Source: Candidatus Gastranaerophilales bacterium (GTDB taxonomy: Bacteria; Cyanobacteriota; Vampirovibrionia; Gastranaerophilales; Gastranaerophilaceae). From it: 51,833 nt of DNA. Positions within the stretch are counted from its first letter, which is position 1. The number at the start of each line of letters is the position of its first letter. Positions 40,923-50,407 of this stretch are shown one piece after another. Both the position numbers and the translations under genes were made by a program. The notes beneath the pieces are model-generated. The model did no database searches. It worked only from the letters and a program-made list of their open reading frames with translations, and was not told the DNA's origin. Where the stretch lies: positions 1-51,833 of the forward strand of contig UNSJ01000009.1 in assembly GCA_900548405.1 (NCBI GenBank), read 5' to 3'.

Positions 40923-42299
40923 ATGTATAACGTAGCGATTATCGGAGCAGGACCTGCAGGAATTTTTGCGGCTTTAGAAATCACAAAATTAAAACCTGAA
41001 TGGAATGTTGTATTAATTGAAAAAGGTCAAAAAATCGAAAAAAGAAAATGTTTGCTTCGTGAAGGCTATGATAAATGTCCTACTTGCAAAAAATGCGGAC
41101 TTCTTTGCGGATGGGGCGGAGCAGGAGCGTTTTCTGACGGAAAACTTACTCTTACGCCTGATGTAGGCGGTCACCTTGTAGATTACATGGATAGAAAAAA
41201 GGTTGAAGATTTAATCAGCTATTCTGATAAATTATATTTGGATTTCGGAGCTACTGATGAAGTTTTCGGAACTGATATGAATGTCTTTAGAGAGCTTGAA
41301 AGACAAGCCTCTTTAGCAGAATTAAAACTTGTTCACTCACCTGTAAGACACTTGGGAACAGAAAGAAGTCTTGATGTTTTGAAAAATATGCAAGACTATT
41401 TAAATGAAAGAATTACAATTATAAATGATGTCGCAGCAAAATCTTTAATAGTTGAATGTGAACAGGTTAAAGGTATTGTACTTGACAATGGCGAAACAAT
41501 ATGCGCAGAATATACAATTATTGCACCCGGCAGAGAAGGTGCTGACTGGCTTACTCATGAATTTGCACAAAATAAAATCGGCATGGTTAATAATGCAGTG
41601 GACGTAGGTGTTCGTGTAGAACTTCCGGCTCCTGTATTCGAACCTCTTACAGATAAATTATACGAATCCAAATTAATATACCACTCTCCAACTTTCGGCG
41701 ATGAAGTAAGAACATTCTGTATGAACCCTAACGGTGAAGTTGTACAGGAAAATTACAACGGAATTTCAACTGTTAACGGTCACAGTTATGCGGAAAAAAC
41801 AACAAATAACACTAACTTTGCATTGCTTGTAAGCGAAAAATTCACAGAGCCGTTCAAAGAACCAATTCAATACGGTCAGCATATTGCAAGGCTTGCTAAT
41901 ATGTTAGGCGGCGGAATTCTTGTTCAGCGTTTCGGTGATTTGCTGGACGGTCGCCGTTCTACTCCTGAACGCATTAAGGCAAGCATTATCAAACCAACAC
42001 TAACTTGTGCAACACCCGGCGATTTAAGTCTTGTAATTCCTTACAGACAAATGACAAGTATTATTGAAATGCTTCAGGCGCTGGATAAAATTTGTCCGGG
42101 AACAGCTTCAAGATATACGCTTCTTTACGGTATTGAAGTTAAATTCTACTCAGCAAGAGTTAAGCTAACTGATGAACTAGAAACAGAAGGTGTAAAAAAT
42201 CTGTTTGCTATCGGCGACGGCGCAGGTGTGACAAGAGGTTTAATCCAGGCATCAGCATCAGGTGTTCACGTTGCAAGAACAATTTGCAATCGCGGATAA
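40923..42299 (+). CDS. NAD(P)/FAD-dependent oxidoreductase (uncharacterised FAD-dependent dehydrogenase family)
   Basis: A 458-aa flavoprotein. The start at 40923 (MYNVAIIGAGPAGIFAALE) gives GGAG 8 nt upstream, better than the ATGs at 40896 or 40917. The dinucleotide fold GAGPAG is at residues 8-13. A cysteine-rich loop (CLLREGYDKCPTCKKCGLLCGWGGAGAFSDGKL, about 43-75) is characteristic of this conserved family and could bind a metal or cluster. The C-terminal NLFAIGDGAGVTRGLIQASASGVHVA is the second FAD-binding motif. The reaction is unknown. It appears to be a stand-alone gene. Confidence 0.92.
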   Translation: MYNVAIIGAGPAGIFAALEITKLKPEWNVVLIEKGQKIEKRKCLLREGYDKCPTCKKCGLLCGWGGAGAFSDGKLTLTPDVGGHLVDYMDRKKVEDLISYSDKLYLDFGATDEVFGTDMNVFRELERQASLAELKLVHSPVRHLGTERSLDVLKNMQDYLNERITIINDVAAKSLIVECEQVKGIVLDNGETICAEYTIIAPGREGADWLTHEFAQNKIGMVNNAVDVGVRVELPAPVFEPLTDKLYESKLIYHSPTFGDEVRTFCMNPNGEVVQENYNGISTVNGHSYAEKTTNNTNFALLVSEKFTEPFKEPIQYGQHIARLANMLGGGILVQRFGDLLDGRRSTPERIKASIIKPTLTCATPGDLSLVIPYRQMTSIIEMLQALDKICPGTASRYTLLYGIEVKFYSARVKLTDELETEGVKNLFAIGDGAGVTRGLIQASASGVHVARTICNRG

Positions 42300-42323
42300 T
42301 TTAATGTCAAAATAAATTTTTAT

Positions 42324-42369
42324 ATAAAACTCAAGATTAGCATAATTTTTTGCGAATTTTGAGTTTTAT
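42324..42369. terminator. Long-loop inverted repeat at a convergent gene end
   Basis: ATAAAACTCAA (42324-42334) and TTGAGTTTTAT (42359-42369) form an 11-bp stem around a 24-nt AT-rich loop. It contains the stop of the minus-strand glycosyltransferase; a weak terminator for either side is possible. Confidence 0.4.
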
Positions 42370-43377
42370 TCCTAAAATAGTACAAAGCTTATATTTTTTC
42401 CCGTTATAAATTCTATTTTTTATAGAAAATAAATTGTTTAAAAAATTTATGCCTTTTGCAGAATTTCTATAAACTCCCAAATCCCAAAAATAAGTGTATG
42501 ATTTATTTTCAAAACCATTGGACAGGAACAATGCACCCAGTGTACCGGCTGTAATACCGCCTATTATATATTTGCATTTAGAGAGAATATAAATTGATAA
42601 CAGATACTCTTTAGCCAGATTATAAAAATGATTTTCGCGCTCAACCTTAATCTGATAAATACGCTTGTCTGATGTAAAATCATATTTATATTGTTTATTA
42701 TCTATTAGCATATCACCGAATTCGCTTTTAAACAGCAAATAAATATTCTTATCCTCAGTAGCAAGCCAAATTTTTTTATAATTGTATTTATCAAGTAATT
42801 TTTTTGCATTTTCAATTACAATATGAGGGTCGGGCTGGACAGCATGTCCTACAGGACGACAATTTATATAATCAGTGCCTCGACAGAGTATTCCTAGTAT
42901 CTCGGTTTCACCTTTTGTAATTTCATTCAAATTTTCATCAAGATATTTTTGAGTTTCATCTGTGAATTTTGTATATGAAAAATATTTTCCAAATGTTTTT
43001 TTAGCTTGCGTTAAGTCTTTTAAACAAATATATTCATTCAATGCTATATCAACAATGTCTGTATCACTTGACATTATGAGTTTTGCATCTTTTGGAATAT
43101 CTTTAAGCGAAATATTACAAGGCTGTTTAAAGAAGTACTCCCATACATTATCCTTATATTCTCTGCCATCTTTAAAATATTGATTATACAAATGCTGCAT
43201 ATCAATTACAGGTATATATCCTCTTTCAGATGCATAAATTAAATATGACATTACAGTTTTGTAGAGAGCAAACAGTCCGCCGCTTTTCCAACCTACCGAT
43301 ATGACATAATATATAGGATTATGAGTTTTATCTCTTTCATCACCTTGATTAGTTTTTAGACTAATTTCTTTTATCAC
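42337..43377 (-). CDS. Fucosyltransferase-like glycosyltransferase
   Basis: A 346-aa soluble protein beginning with GTG at 43377, with AGGTGA 5 nt upstream. The central ILGILCRGTDYINCRPVGHAVQPDP resembles the donor-binding HxRRGDY region of GT11/O-fucosyltransferase-type enzymes, followed by KKIWLATEDKNIYLLFKSEFG and a C-terminal SKCKYIIGGITAGTLGALFLSNG, equivalent to the acceptor/phosphate-binding Ser/Gly stretch of that fold. The classical HxRR is changed to LCRGTD, so the sugar specificity is not predictable. A basic C-terminal tail (KIRKKLC) may touch the membrane. It is a likely surface-glycan enzyme. Confidence 0.72.
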   Translation of the reverse strand: MIKEISLKTNQGDERDKTHNPIYYVISVGWKSGGLFALYKTVMSYLIYASERGYIPVIDMQHLYNQYFKDGREYKDNVWEYFFKQPCNISLKDIPKDAKLIMSSDTDIVDIALNEYICLKDLTQAKKTFGKYFSYTKFTDETQKYLDENLNEITKGETEILGILCRGTDYINCRPVGHAVQPDPHIVIENAKKLLDKYNYKKIWLATEDKNIYLLFKSEFGDMLIDNKQYKYDFTSDKRIYQIKVERENHFYNLAKEYLLSIYILSKCKYIIGGITAGTLGALFLSNGFENKSYTYFWDLGVYRNSAKGINFLNNLFSIKNRIYNGKKYKLCTILGIKLKIRKKLC

Positions 43378-43443
43378 TTTTTCACCTATATATCAGGTAT
43401 AATATAAAGCATTAACTTTTACAAGTTACCCGATTATACAATC

Positions 43444-43472
43444 TTGCCTGAAAATTTTATAGGTGATATAAT
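43444..43472 (+). promoter_or_regulatory. Promoter of the membrane sensor kinase, leaderless geometry
   Basis: -35 TTGCCT (43444-43449), a 17-nt spacer, -10 TATAAT (43467-43472), then TTTAAGT and the ATG at 43480. The TTG that could serve as an alternative start is the -35 box itself. Confidence 0.62.
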
Positions 43473-43479
43473 TTTAAGT

Positions 43480-45255
43480 ATGAGTAAACAAGTGAGTTTA
43501 ACAACGCAAAATCGCTTGATAATATTCGGGTTGGTGCTTAGTACTTTCTTAATTATATCAATAGCCGTTTTTGCAATATTTAATATACAGAAGAAATTAA
43601 ATGAGGGATATCAAAACTTTGGGCAAATCGTATCAAAAGCTCTTGCCATAGAATGTGTTGAACTGGCATCTAATATTCCCGAAAATCAAGTTCTGGGGAC
43701 CTTAAAAGAACACGCAGATACAATAGTTGCATCCCATAACGATATTGTATTCATTGAGTTTAGAAATGCTCAGGGAAAAATGTTATATAAGGTTACAACA
43801 GAAGGAGAAAAGCCTTCAAGTACACCGAGTATTATTGTAAGTTCACCAATGATAGCCTCTGATAATCAAAATGTCGGTTCGGTAACTGTCGGACTTTCAG
43901 GAAGTATTATAAATCAAATTTCTTCAACAACACGCGCTTCCTTGTTGTTTGTATTCTCTGTTGCATGGATTGTTTTTGCATTCGTTATATTAATAAATAC
44001 TTATTTAATAACCAGAGAATTGAGAATACTTCATGAAGGTGTACAAAAAATTTCAACAGGAGAATTCGGCTATACAATTCAGGATAAAGATGTAAGTTCG
44101 GAGGTTAAAGAATTATTTAACTCTTTTAACAACATGTCTAACAGACTTCATATATACGAAGAACAAAATATTGAACAGCTTACACTCGAGCGTAACAAAC
44201 TTGAAGCCGTTCTTATGAGCATTGCTAACGGCGTTGTTGTATGTGACAACAATGATAATGTTGTGTTGGTTAATAACCATGCTCATAACCTTCTTGAGCT
44301 TGAAGAAAATCAAATGCTTAATACAAAAATTCAAGAATATATTGATACAGAAGGCAACTACTGCTTTAAAGATAAGATTGAAGAATTCAAAGATACACCG
44401 ATTGAAATCATGGAAAATAAACCGCTTGAATTTAATATTCAGGTGGATAAACGCGTTATAAAATCTATTATTTCACCAATGTTTACACGCAATAAGGATT
44501 ATGTCGGCTACATAATTGTCCTTATTGATATGACAAAAGAGGCTGAAATGGATGCGATGCGATCAACATTTATTTCTAATGTTTCCCATGAACTAAGAAC
44601 TCCTGTTACAGTTTTGAGAAGCTATATAGACACACTTTATAATTTCGGAAACGAATTTGACTACGATACACAAAAAGAATTTATCGGAACAATTAATCAG
44701 GAAATTATAAGGCTTAACAGAATGGTAAATGATATTCTTGATTTCTCAAGAATGGAATCTAACGCTCAAATGGAAAAAACTTTAAATAACATTGATGAAG
44801 TTGTTGAAAACTGTGTAAGTCAGGTTAATATATTAACCAAAGAACACAACGTAACAATATCCGTAAGTAAGGACGAAGATATACCAGAATTCCTGTTCAA
44901 TTATGACGGAATTGAACGTGCATTAACAAATCTTTTGTCAAATGCAATCAAATATTCCCCTGAAAATTCAACTATAAGAGTGAAAATAGCAAAACAAGAT
45001 AATAGCGTAGATATTTCTGTTAGCGATGAAGGCTGCGGTATTGCTCCTGAATATCAGAAAAAGATATTTGACAGATTTTTCAGAGTTGAAAATAATACCC
45101 ACACTGTAAAAGGTACAGGCTTAGGGCTTCACCTTGTTAAAATGACTATTGAAAGATATCATAACGGTAAAGTTTATGTTAACTCCGAAGTTGGGAAAGG
45201 TTCTACATTCGGATTTATATTACCACTAAGTGTGACTGAAGAAACTTTAGTTTAG
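43480..45255 (+). CDS. Membrane sensor histidine kinase (HAMP-PAS-HisKA-HATPase)
   Basis: A 591-aa kinase from the ATG at 43480. Two membrane helices (about 13-35 and 153-177) bracket a sensor domain of about 115 residues outside the cytoplasm. HAMP (about 178-235), PAS (about 240-350), HisKA with His370 in FISNVSHELRTPVTVL, and HATPase (NLLSNAIKYSPEN, VSDEGCGIAP, GTGLGLHLVKM) follow, as in PhoR/VicK/NblS-type kinases. No response regulator gene is adjacent. No Shine-Dalgarno sequence is present; the promoter predicts a leaderless mRNA. Confidence 0.95.
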   Translation: MSKQVSLTTQNRLIIFGLVLSTFLIISIAVFAIFNIQKKLNEGYQNFGQIVSKALAIECVELASNIPENQVLGTLKEHADTIVASHNDIVFIEFRNAQGKMLYKVTTEGEKPSSTPSIIVSSPMIASDNQNVGSVTVGLSGSIINQISSTTRASLLFVFSVAWIVFAFVILINTYLITRELRILHEGVQKISTGEFGYTIQDKDVSSEVKELFNSFNNMSNRLHIYEEQNIEQLTLERNKLEAVLMSIANGVVVCDNNDNVVLVNNHAHNLLELEENQMLNTKIQEYIDTEGNYCFKDKIEEFKDTPIEIMENKPLEFNIQVDKRVIKSIISPMFTRNKDYVGYIIVLIDMTKEAEMDAMRSTFISNVSHELRTPVTVLRSYIDTLYNFGNEFDYDTQKEFIGTINQEIIRLNRMVNDILDFSRMESNAQMEKTLNNIDEVVENCVSQVNILTKEHNVTISVSKDEDIPEFLFNYDGIERALTNLLSNAIKYSPENSTIRVKIAKQDNSVDISVSDEGCGIAPEYQKKIFDRFFRVENNTHTVKGTGLGLHLVKMTIERYHNGKVYVNSEVGKGSTFGFILPLSVTEETLV

Positions 45256-45644
45256 TAAACTGTATGGAAGAAATTTGAAATTGGTTTTGCAGGCTTTCAT
45301 TAATAGTTTTTATTATAATTTGTTTAAACTCTATTTTGGACGATGCAATGTTCAGACTTCAATACAGTTTTCCAAAAGTATCTTCAACTTCTTCAATGAA
45401 AATTAACACTTTAGATGATCCTATACAAAACATTCTTACGGTAATGATATTATTACCGTGAGAGGATATAAAAACAGATATATGTTTAGGTTATGTTATT
45501 TCTCAGGTTTCATATACACCTTATTCCTGCAAACAAGAACAAGTATGTCCAGGCATGATAAAGACAGTACAAGCCGCGGTTCCGGAGCCTGCGAAGATAT
45601 GTATGTGACAAAAGTACAAATAGATAATAAAATTTATAAATAAA
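45256..45644. other. 389-bp intergenic region with hairpin and possible small coupled ORFs
   Basis: No confident gene. A 37-codon ORF (ATG 45348 to stop 45461, MFRLQYSFPKVSSTSSMKIN...) ends in GTGA, where a 61-codon GTG-start ORF (45458-45643) could begin. Between them lies an 8-bp hairpin, ACGGTAAT (45438-45445)/ATTACCGT (45452-45459). A TATAAT is at 45314-45319 with no good -35. It could be small coupled genes, a frameshifted remnant or a regulatory leader. Confidence 0.35.
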
Positions 45645-47237
45645 TCAGCTGAATAAAGCGTTAATCTTATCTAAAATATCCTGCGGATCAATTTCATTTG
45701 TCACTTTATTAATATCCTGTGCAATTTGATAAAGTTTTGCCGCTTCAATCTTATCACCTGTAATAGCAATTGCACGGGCAAGATTAAAATGAGCAAGCGC
45801 ATAATTAGGGTTGAATTCAACAGATTTTTTGAACAAATCAATAGCCTGTCTTACACGTCCTAAATCATCAAGATAAATTACACCCATATTGTTATACGCA
45901 ATATCGTAATCAGGTTTGAATTCTATTGCAAGGCTGTATTCCTTTAATGCCTCGTCAATGTCGCCTTTTCCCCAGTATAAAAAGCCTAAATTACAATGAA
46001 TTTGAGCATTTTTAGGATCTAAATCCAATGCGTTTCTATAAACCTGCAATGCATTATCAATATCTTCTTTATCATAAAAAGCACTACCTAAATTAACATA
46101 AATATCAATGTCTTTAGGAGTTAAAAGATATGCACTCTGATAAGAACTTATCGCTGCATTCAAATCATTTTTAGATTCCTGATAAACAAAACCCAAAGTC
46201 TGATTAATAATACTTGTCCATTGTTTTTTAGGGTTCAAAGTAACAGCAGTTTGGAAATGCGAAATAGCATTTTCAATATCGCCTTTTACATACAAAATAT
46301 TTGCAAGGTTTGAATGCACATCAGGCATATTAGGCATAATCTGAATAAGCTTTTCATAAATTTCAACAGCACTGTCATAATCGCCCTGTTCCTCATAAGC
46401 TGCACAAAGGTGTCTGTATGCATTAATATTTAAACTGTCAAGCCAGATTGCCATTTTATACTCGGTAATTGCATCATCAAACTGTCCCAATGCGCGGTAA
46501 ACATCACCTAAGAGGCAGTATAACGGAATAAAGCCGGGAGCCTTTTCAATTGCTTCTATGTAAGTTTCTAAAGCATCATTGTAAGCTTTTATTTGAACCT
46601 GATAAGCACCTTTGATTAATATCGGGAAAAACTTTAAGTAAGACAATGACCTTGCCACATTTCCAAGTGCAATCTTATCAAACGGAAGTGTTAGCAATGA
46701 TAAAACAAATTCAATCTTTGATAGTGCAAAATTCTTAAAACTTCTTGCCGAAGACACATTATACAAATTAGATAGTAAGAAATGGGCGCAAGAATTTGCG
46801 CAAGGTGTGCATTTAACAGCTTTTTGCGCATTAAAAGAAGCTTCCAAAAATCTTGCTTTTTTCGTATAAGTTTCTGCTAACAAGTAATATGCTTTACCTA
46901 ATTTAGGATTTTTAGAAATAGCAGTATCTAAATAATTGACAGCTTTATCCAAATCACCCTTGAAATAGTGAGCCTGCCCTATTTTAAAATAAATCTCTGC
47001 AGAATCAATGTACGATTCTAAAGCTCTCTGATACTCTGTTATAGCTTCATCAATATACTGGCAGGAGTTATAAATGTCCAAATGCCATGCAAGATATAAA
47101 TCGCCCAGGCGCACATGCAAATCAGCATTTGTAGGATCATCCTGCAGACCGATTTGGCAAAGTTCAATAGCGCTCTTAACATTGCCGATTTTATATTCTT
47201 TATTAATCTTTTTTTCCAGTTGTTTTGTATTATTCAT
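45645..47237 (-). CDS. TPR-repeat protein
   Basis: A 530-aa soluble protein made almost wholly of tetratricopeptide repeats, about twelve of 34 residues, for example ADLHVRLGDLYLAWHL, AEIYFKIGQAHYFKGDLDKAV, GKAYYLLAETYTKKARFLEA, PDVHSNLANILYVKGDIENAI and DIAYNNMGVIYLDDLGRVRQA. A less regular segment at about 145-205 (CTPCANSCAHFLLSNLYN, with hydrophobic LSLLTLPFDKIALG) interrupts them. It is expected to be a protein-protein interaction scaffold. No signal peptide or Shine-Dalgarno sequence is visible. Confidence 0.92.
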   Translation of the reverse strand: MNNTKQLEKKINKEYKIGNVKSAIELCQIGLQDDPTNADLHVRLGDLYLAWHLDIYNSCQYIDEAITEYQRALESYIDSAEIYFKIGQAHYFKGDLDKAVNYLDTAISKNPKLGKAYYLLAETYTKKARFLEASFNAQKAVKCTPCANSCAHFLLSNLYNVSSARSFKNFALSKIEFVLSLLTLPFDKIALGNVARSLSYLKFFPILIKGAYQVQIKAYNDALETYIEAIEKAPGFIPLYCLLGDVYRALGQFDDAITEYKMAIWLDSLNINAYRHLCAAYEEQGDYDSAVEIYEKLIQIMPNMPDVHSNLANILYVKGDIENAISHFQTAVTLNPKKQWTSIINQTLGFVYQESKNDLNAAISSYQSAYLLTPKDIDIYVNLGSAFYDKEDIDNALQVYRNALDLDPKNAQIHCNLGFLYWGKGDIDEALKEYSLAIEFKPDYDIAYNNMGVIYLDDLGRVRQAIDLFKKSVEFNPNYALAHFNLARAIAITGDKIEAAKLYQIAQDINKVTNEIDPQDILDKINALFS

Positions 47238-47375
47238 AATATAATATTTTTATAAAGAAGCTTGACAGAACTCATAAAAGGTTCCATACTAAACATTGTA
47301 AATAATATACCTTAAAAATGCAAGTTATTTATAAATAAAAACATATATGTGTATTAGATTTTTCGAGGAGTTCAG

Positions 47376-48686
47376 ATGAAAGAAAATAAAATTTACTTTG
47401 TTGACGTTACAAATAGAGATGGCGTACAAACATCACGTTTAGGATTAGCCAAACTTCAAAAAACAATCATAAATTTAATGCTTGATGATATGGGGATTAC
47501 TCAATCAGAATTCGGCTTTCCGACAACAAAACATGAAATCAATTATTTAAACGGCAACCTTGAACTTGTAGAACACGGCGTTATATCACGCACTAAACTT
47601 TCAGGCTGGATGAGAGGAATTGCTTCTGATGTAGAACTTTCATTCAAGAATGTTCCTAAATTAAAAAACATTAATCTTTCACAATCTACATCTGAACAAA
47701 TGATTAATGGAAAATACATGGGTAAAAAGACACCCGATGACATTATAAAAATGACCGTAGAAGCTGTTGAATGCGCAAAATCACTGGGCGCTGAAATTAT
47801 CGGGGTAAACGCTGAAGATGCTTCAAGAAGCGATATTGATTTTCTTATTAAATACGCAAGAGAATCTAAAAAAGCAGGAGCATATCGTTTCAGATATTGC
47901 GACACTTTAGGTTACGAAGATCCTAAAACAACTTATGACAGAATTTATAAAATAGCAAAAGAAACCCAAATGCCAATTGAGCTTCACTACCATAACGATT
48001 TGGGAATGGCGACTGCCTGCTCTATTATGGGAGCTAAAGCAGCAATTGATGCAGGAGTTGATGCATACATAAATACAGCGATTAACGGTATGGGAGAACG
48101 TGCAGGAAACGCTGATTTAGTTTCTTGTCTTCTTGCTATATTAAAATCCGCAGGATTCAAAAATGAATATCATGTTGATCCTAACATAGATTTAAGCAAA
48201 ATCTGGAAACTTGCAAAATATACAGCATACGCATTTGGAGTTCCTATTCCTATTAACCAGCCTGCCGTCGGTGATAACGCTTTTGCGCATGAATCAGGAA
48301 TTCACGCTGACGGAGCACTAAAAGACAGAAGAAATTATGAACTGTATGATTTTGAGGAACTTGGCAGAGGAGAACCTGAAATCATTGAAACAGGTCGTAT
48401 GATTACAACAGGTGAATACGGCGGAATTAAAGGATTTAGAAATGTTTATGACAATCTGGAACTTGAATTCAAAGATGAACATGAAGCAAGAAATATCCTT
48501 GAACTTGCCCGTTATGCAAACGTTCATACACAAAAGCCTTTAACAACAAGCGAATTGAGATTTATCTACTACTATCCTGATATTGCGGCTAAGATAATGA
48601 CAGTTTCACCATATTATGAACCTCAAGGAGCAATAAAAGAACGTGTTGATGCACACCTTCTCACTAAACCTCACAGAATACTTTAA
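47376..48686 (+). CDS. Homocitrate/2-isopropylmalate synthase family enzyme (NifV-like)
   Basis: A 436-aa DRE-TIM metallolyase. The N-terminal VDVTNRDGVQTSRLG carries the metal/substrate-binding Arg-Asp, GAEIIGVNAEDASRSDIDFL is the NifV/homocitrate-synthase-like segment, FRYCDTLGYEDP and ELHYHNDLGMA supply metal-binding histidines, and INTAINGMGERAGNADLV is the family signature. It condenses acetyl-CoA with a 2-oxoacid, probably 2-oxoglutarate. There is no C-terminal LeuA allosteric domain. GAGGAG precedes the start. No nif or lysine-pathway gene is adjacent; leuD-like at 5941 could act in the same type of pathway. Confidence 0.85.
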   Translation: MKENKIYFVDVTNRDGVQTSRLGLAKLQKTIINLMLDDMGITQSEFGFPTTKHEINYLNGNLELVEHGVISRTKLSGWMRGIASDVELSFKNVPKLKNINLSQSTSEQMINGKYMGKKTPDDIIKMTVEAVECAKSLGAEIIGVNAEDASRSDIDFLIKYARESKKAGAYRFRYCDTLGYEDPKTTYDRIYKIAKETQMPIELHYHNDLGMATACSIMGAKAAIDAGVDAYINTAINGMGERAGNADLVSCLLAILKSAGFKNEYHVDPNIDLSKIWKLAKYTAYAFGVPIPINQPAVGDNAFAHESGIHADGALKDRRNYELYDFEELGRGEPEIIETGRMITTGEYGGIKGFRNVYDNLELEFKDEHEARNILELARYANVHTQKPLTTSELRFIYYYPDIAAKIMTVSPYYEPQGAIKERVDAHLLTKPHRIL

Positions 48687-48788
48687 CAGATTATTAAAAT
48701 ATATTAAGAGAGTTTGAATTTTACTAAAGAATAAAAGCTTTTAAGCCGATAACTACATTAAGGGAACAAATGGAAAGGGAAACCTGCA

Positions 48789-50240
48789 ATGGGTATGTCG
48801 GCTTCTCAAGCTCGTTTTTTGGGTTTGACAGCAAGAAAAACCAATGTGGAATATGAAGGACAGCAGATTAATCAGCAAAGAACTACGCTGTCTAATCAGT
48901 CTGCAAACTACTACAATAACTTATTAGGAATGGAAGTACCCGTTCCTCCTTCTGTTGCAGATTATACTAAAACAGTTTATTCTTTCCAAGACGGTTCTTT
49001 AACAAATTCAATCACATCAATGATTGCAAAAAATAACGGTGAGTATACGGTTAGTTATATTTCAAGCTGGACAGATGATTTTTCAATAGTTTCCTCAAAA
49101 TCAAGCCTTATCAACAAGGCTCCCGTCATTACAGACAACAGCGATTTATTTTTAGAATTCACAGAAGGAACAGCAGGAGGGTGTTATACTTATGCTTTAG
49201 AGCATGACGGCAATCAAATCGAACACTTAATTCACACATTAGCTCACTTAGTACCTGTTGGTACACACACTACAAGCGACGGTCACACTGTTACCGTAAA
49301 CAGCGGCGACCAATATTGGGGTGACAAAGCTGCACCTCCTTATGGCGGAAGTGCACCTATAATGGCAAAAATAAGAGATAAAATAGCTGACAAAGATATA
49401 TCTCAAAAATTTATTGATTTACTTTATAAATGTAAAACTTCACCAAGCACAGCTGCTGCAAGTGATGCATTAAAAGCTGAACTAAAAAGTCTTATAGATA
49501 ATGACTTGCGTTATTCGCTTGCAACAGGTTTCATGGTAGGTTCAAGCGAGCTTAGAGTACTTGGTAAAAAGAATAATTGCGAATTTGATACTAACGGAAA
49601 TATTATAGGATACAATGGAAACGATGAATATTTAAAAACATTATCAAGCGAGCAATTAACACAATTATATGCAGAAGAAAAAGAATATATTGCTATGCTT
49701 AATGAAAAATTCGGCACAGATGACGACACAGAATGGCTTGTAAGATATGTTCAAAATACTTCTACTGGAACTTGGTCACCTTATTTTTACCGTAAATCTG
49801 ATGTTGAAAACGCAATATATGATAAAAATGATACTCAGCGTTCAGATATTCAATGCTACACAATAGGTTCATCTAAAAAAACAGAAGAAGTTAAAGGTGT
49901 AAATGCAAGAATTGAACAAGACAGCAGCGGAAGACTTATTAATATTACATTTAATCCTGGACAAGATGATCAGGTAACTTATGCCCTTTCAACAGAAACT
50001 GTGACTGATCAGGCAGCTTATGATGATGCTTCTAATCAATATGAATTTGATAAATATCAATATGACCAAACAATACAGGAAATTAACGCTAAAATTGAAA
50101 TCATCCAATCTCAAGACAAAAATTTAGAACTAAGATTAAAGCAATTAGATACTGAACAAGATGCAATAACAACAGAAATGGATGCTGTACAAAAAGTTAT
50201 CGAAAAAAATACCGAGTCTACTTTCAAAACATTCGGTTAG
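48789..50240 (+). CDS. Mosaic coiled-coil protein, divergent paralogue with a different centre
   Basis: A 483-aa paralogue of the protein at 30096. Residues 1-105 and 275-483 are almost the same at protein level, although the DNA differs at many synonymous sites (e.g. GCTCGTTTTTTGGGT versus GCTAGGTTCTTAGGA), so the ends are old and under purifying selection. Residues about 106-274 are unrelated to the other copies: a His- and Gly-containing segment (HLIHTLAHLVPVGTHTTSDG) and helices (KFIDLLYKCKTSPSTAAAS). The C-terminal coiled coil ends STFKTFG. AAAGGGAAA precedes the ATG. Function is unknown. Confidence 0.85.
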   Translation: MGMSASQARFLGLTARKTNVEYEGQQINQQRTTLSNQSANYYNNLLGMEVPVPPSVADYTKTVYSFQDGSLTNSITSMIAKNNGEYTVSYISSWTDDFSIVSSKSSLINKAPVITDNSDLFLEFTEGTAGGCYTYALEHDGNQIEHLIHTLAHLVPVGTHTTSDGHTVTVNSGDQYWGDKAAPPYGGSAPIMAKIRDKIADKDISQKFIDLLYKCKTSPSTAAASDALKAELKSLIDNDLRYSLATGFMVGSSELRVLGKKNNCEFDTNGNIIGYNGNDEYLKTLSSEQLTQLYAEEKEYIAMLNEKFGTDDDTEWLVRYVQNTSTGTWSPYFYRKSDVENAIYDKNDTQRSDIQCYTIGSSKKTEEVKGVNARIEQDSSGRLINITFNPGQDDQVTYALSTETVTDQAAYDDASNQYEFDKYQYDQTIQEINAKIEIIQSQDKNLELRLKQLDTEQDAITTEMDAVQKVIEKNTESTFKTFG

Positions 50241-50407
50241 GTCTTCAATAAAATAGCTCAATATAATATTTTCTAAATCCTGTCATATCAACATTTTCGC
50301 CCACTAACATTACGAAATGTAACGAAATAATAAAAAAAGATTAAAGAATTAATTAATATGTGCCGTAACATATAACACAAGGGAATTAAAACGAAAGGGA
50401 ATATGTC

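Noticed and set aside
47543..47905. 120-codon ORF antisense to the NifV-like gene
   Set aside because: The plus-strand frame encodes a complete conserved enzyme; the antisense ORF lacks a ribosome-binding site and any recognisable motif.
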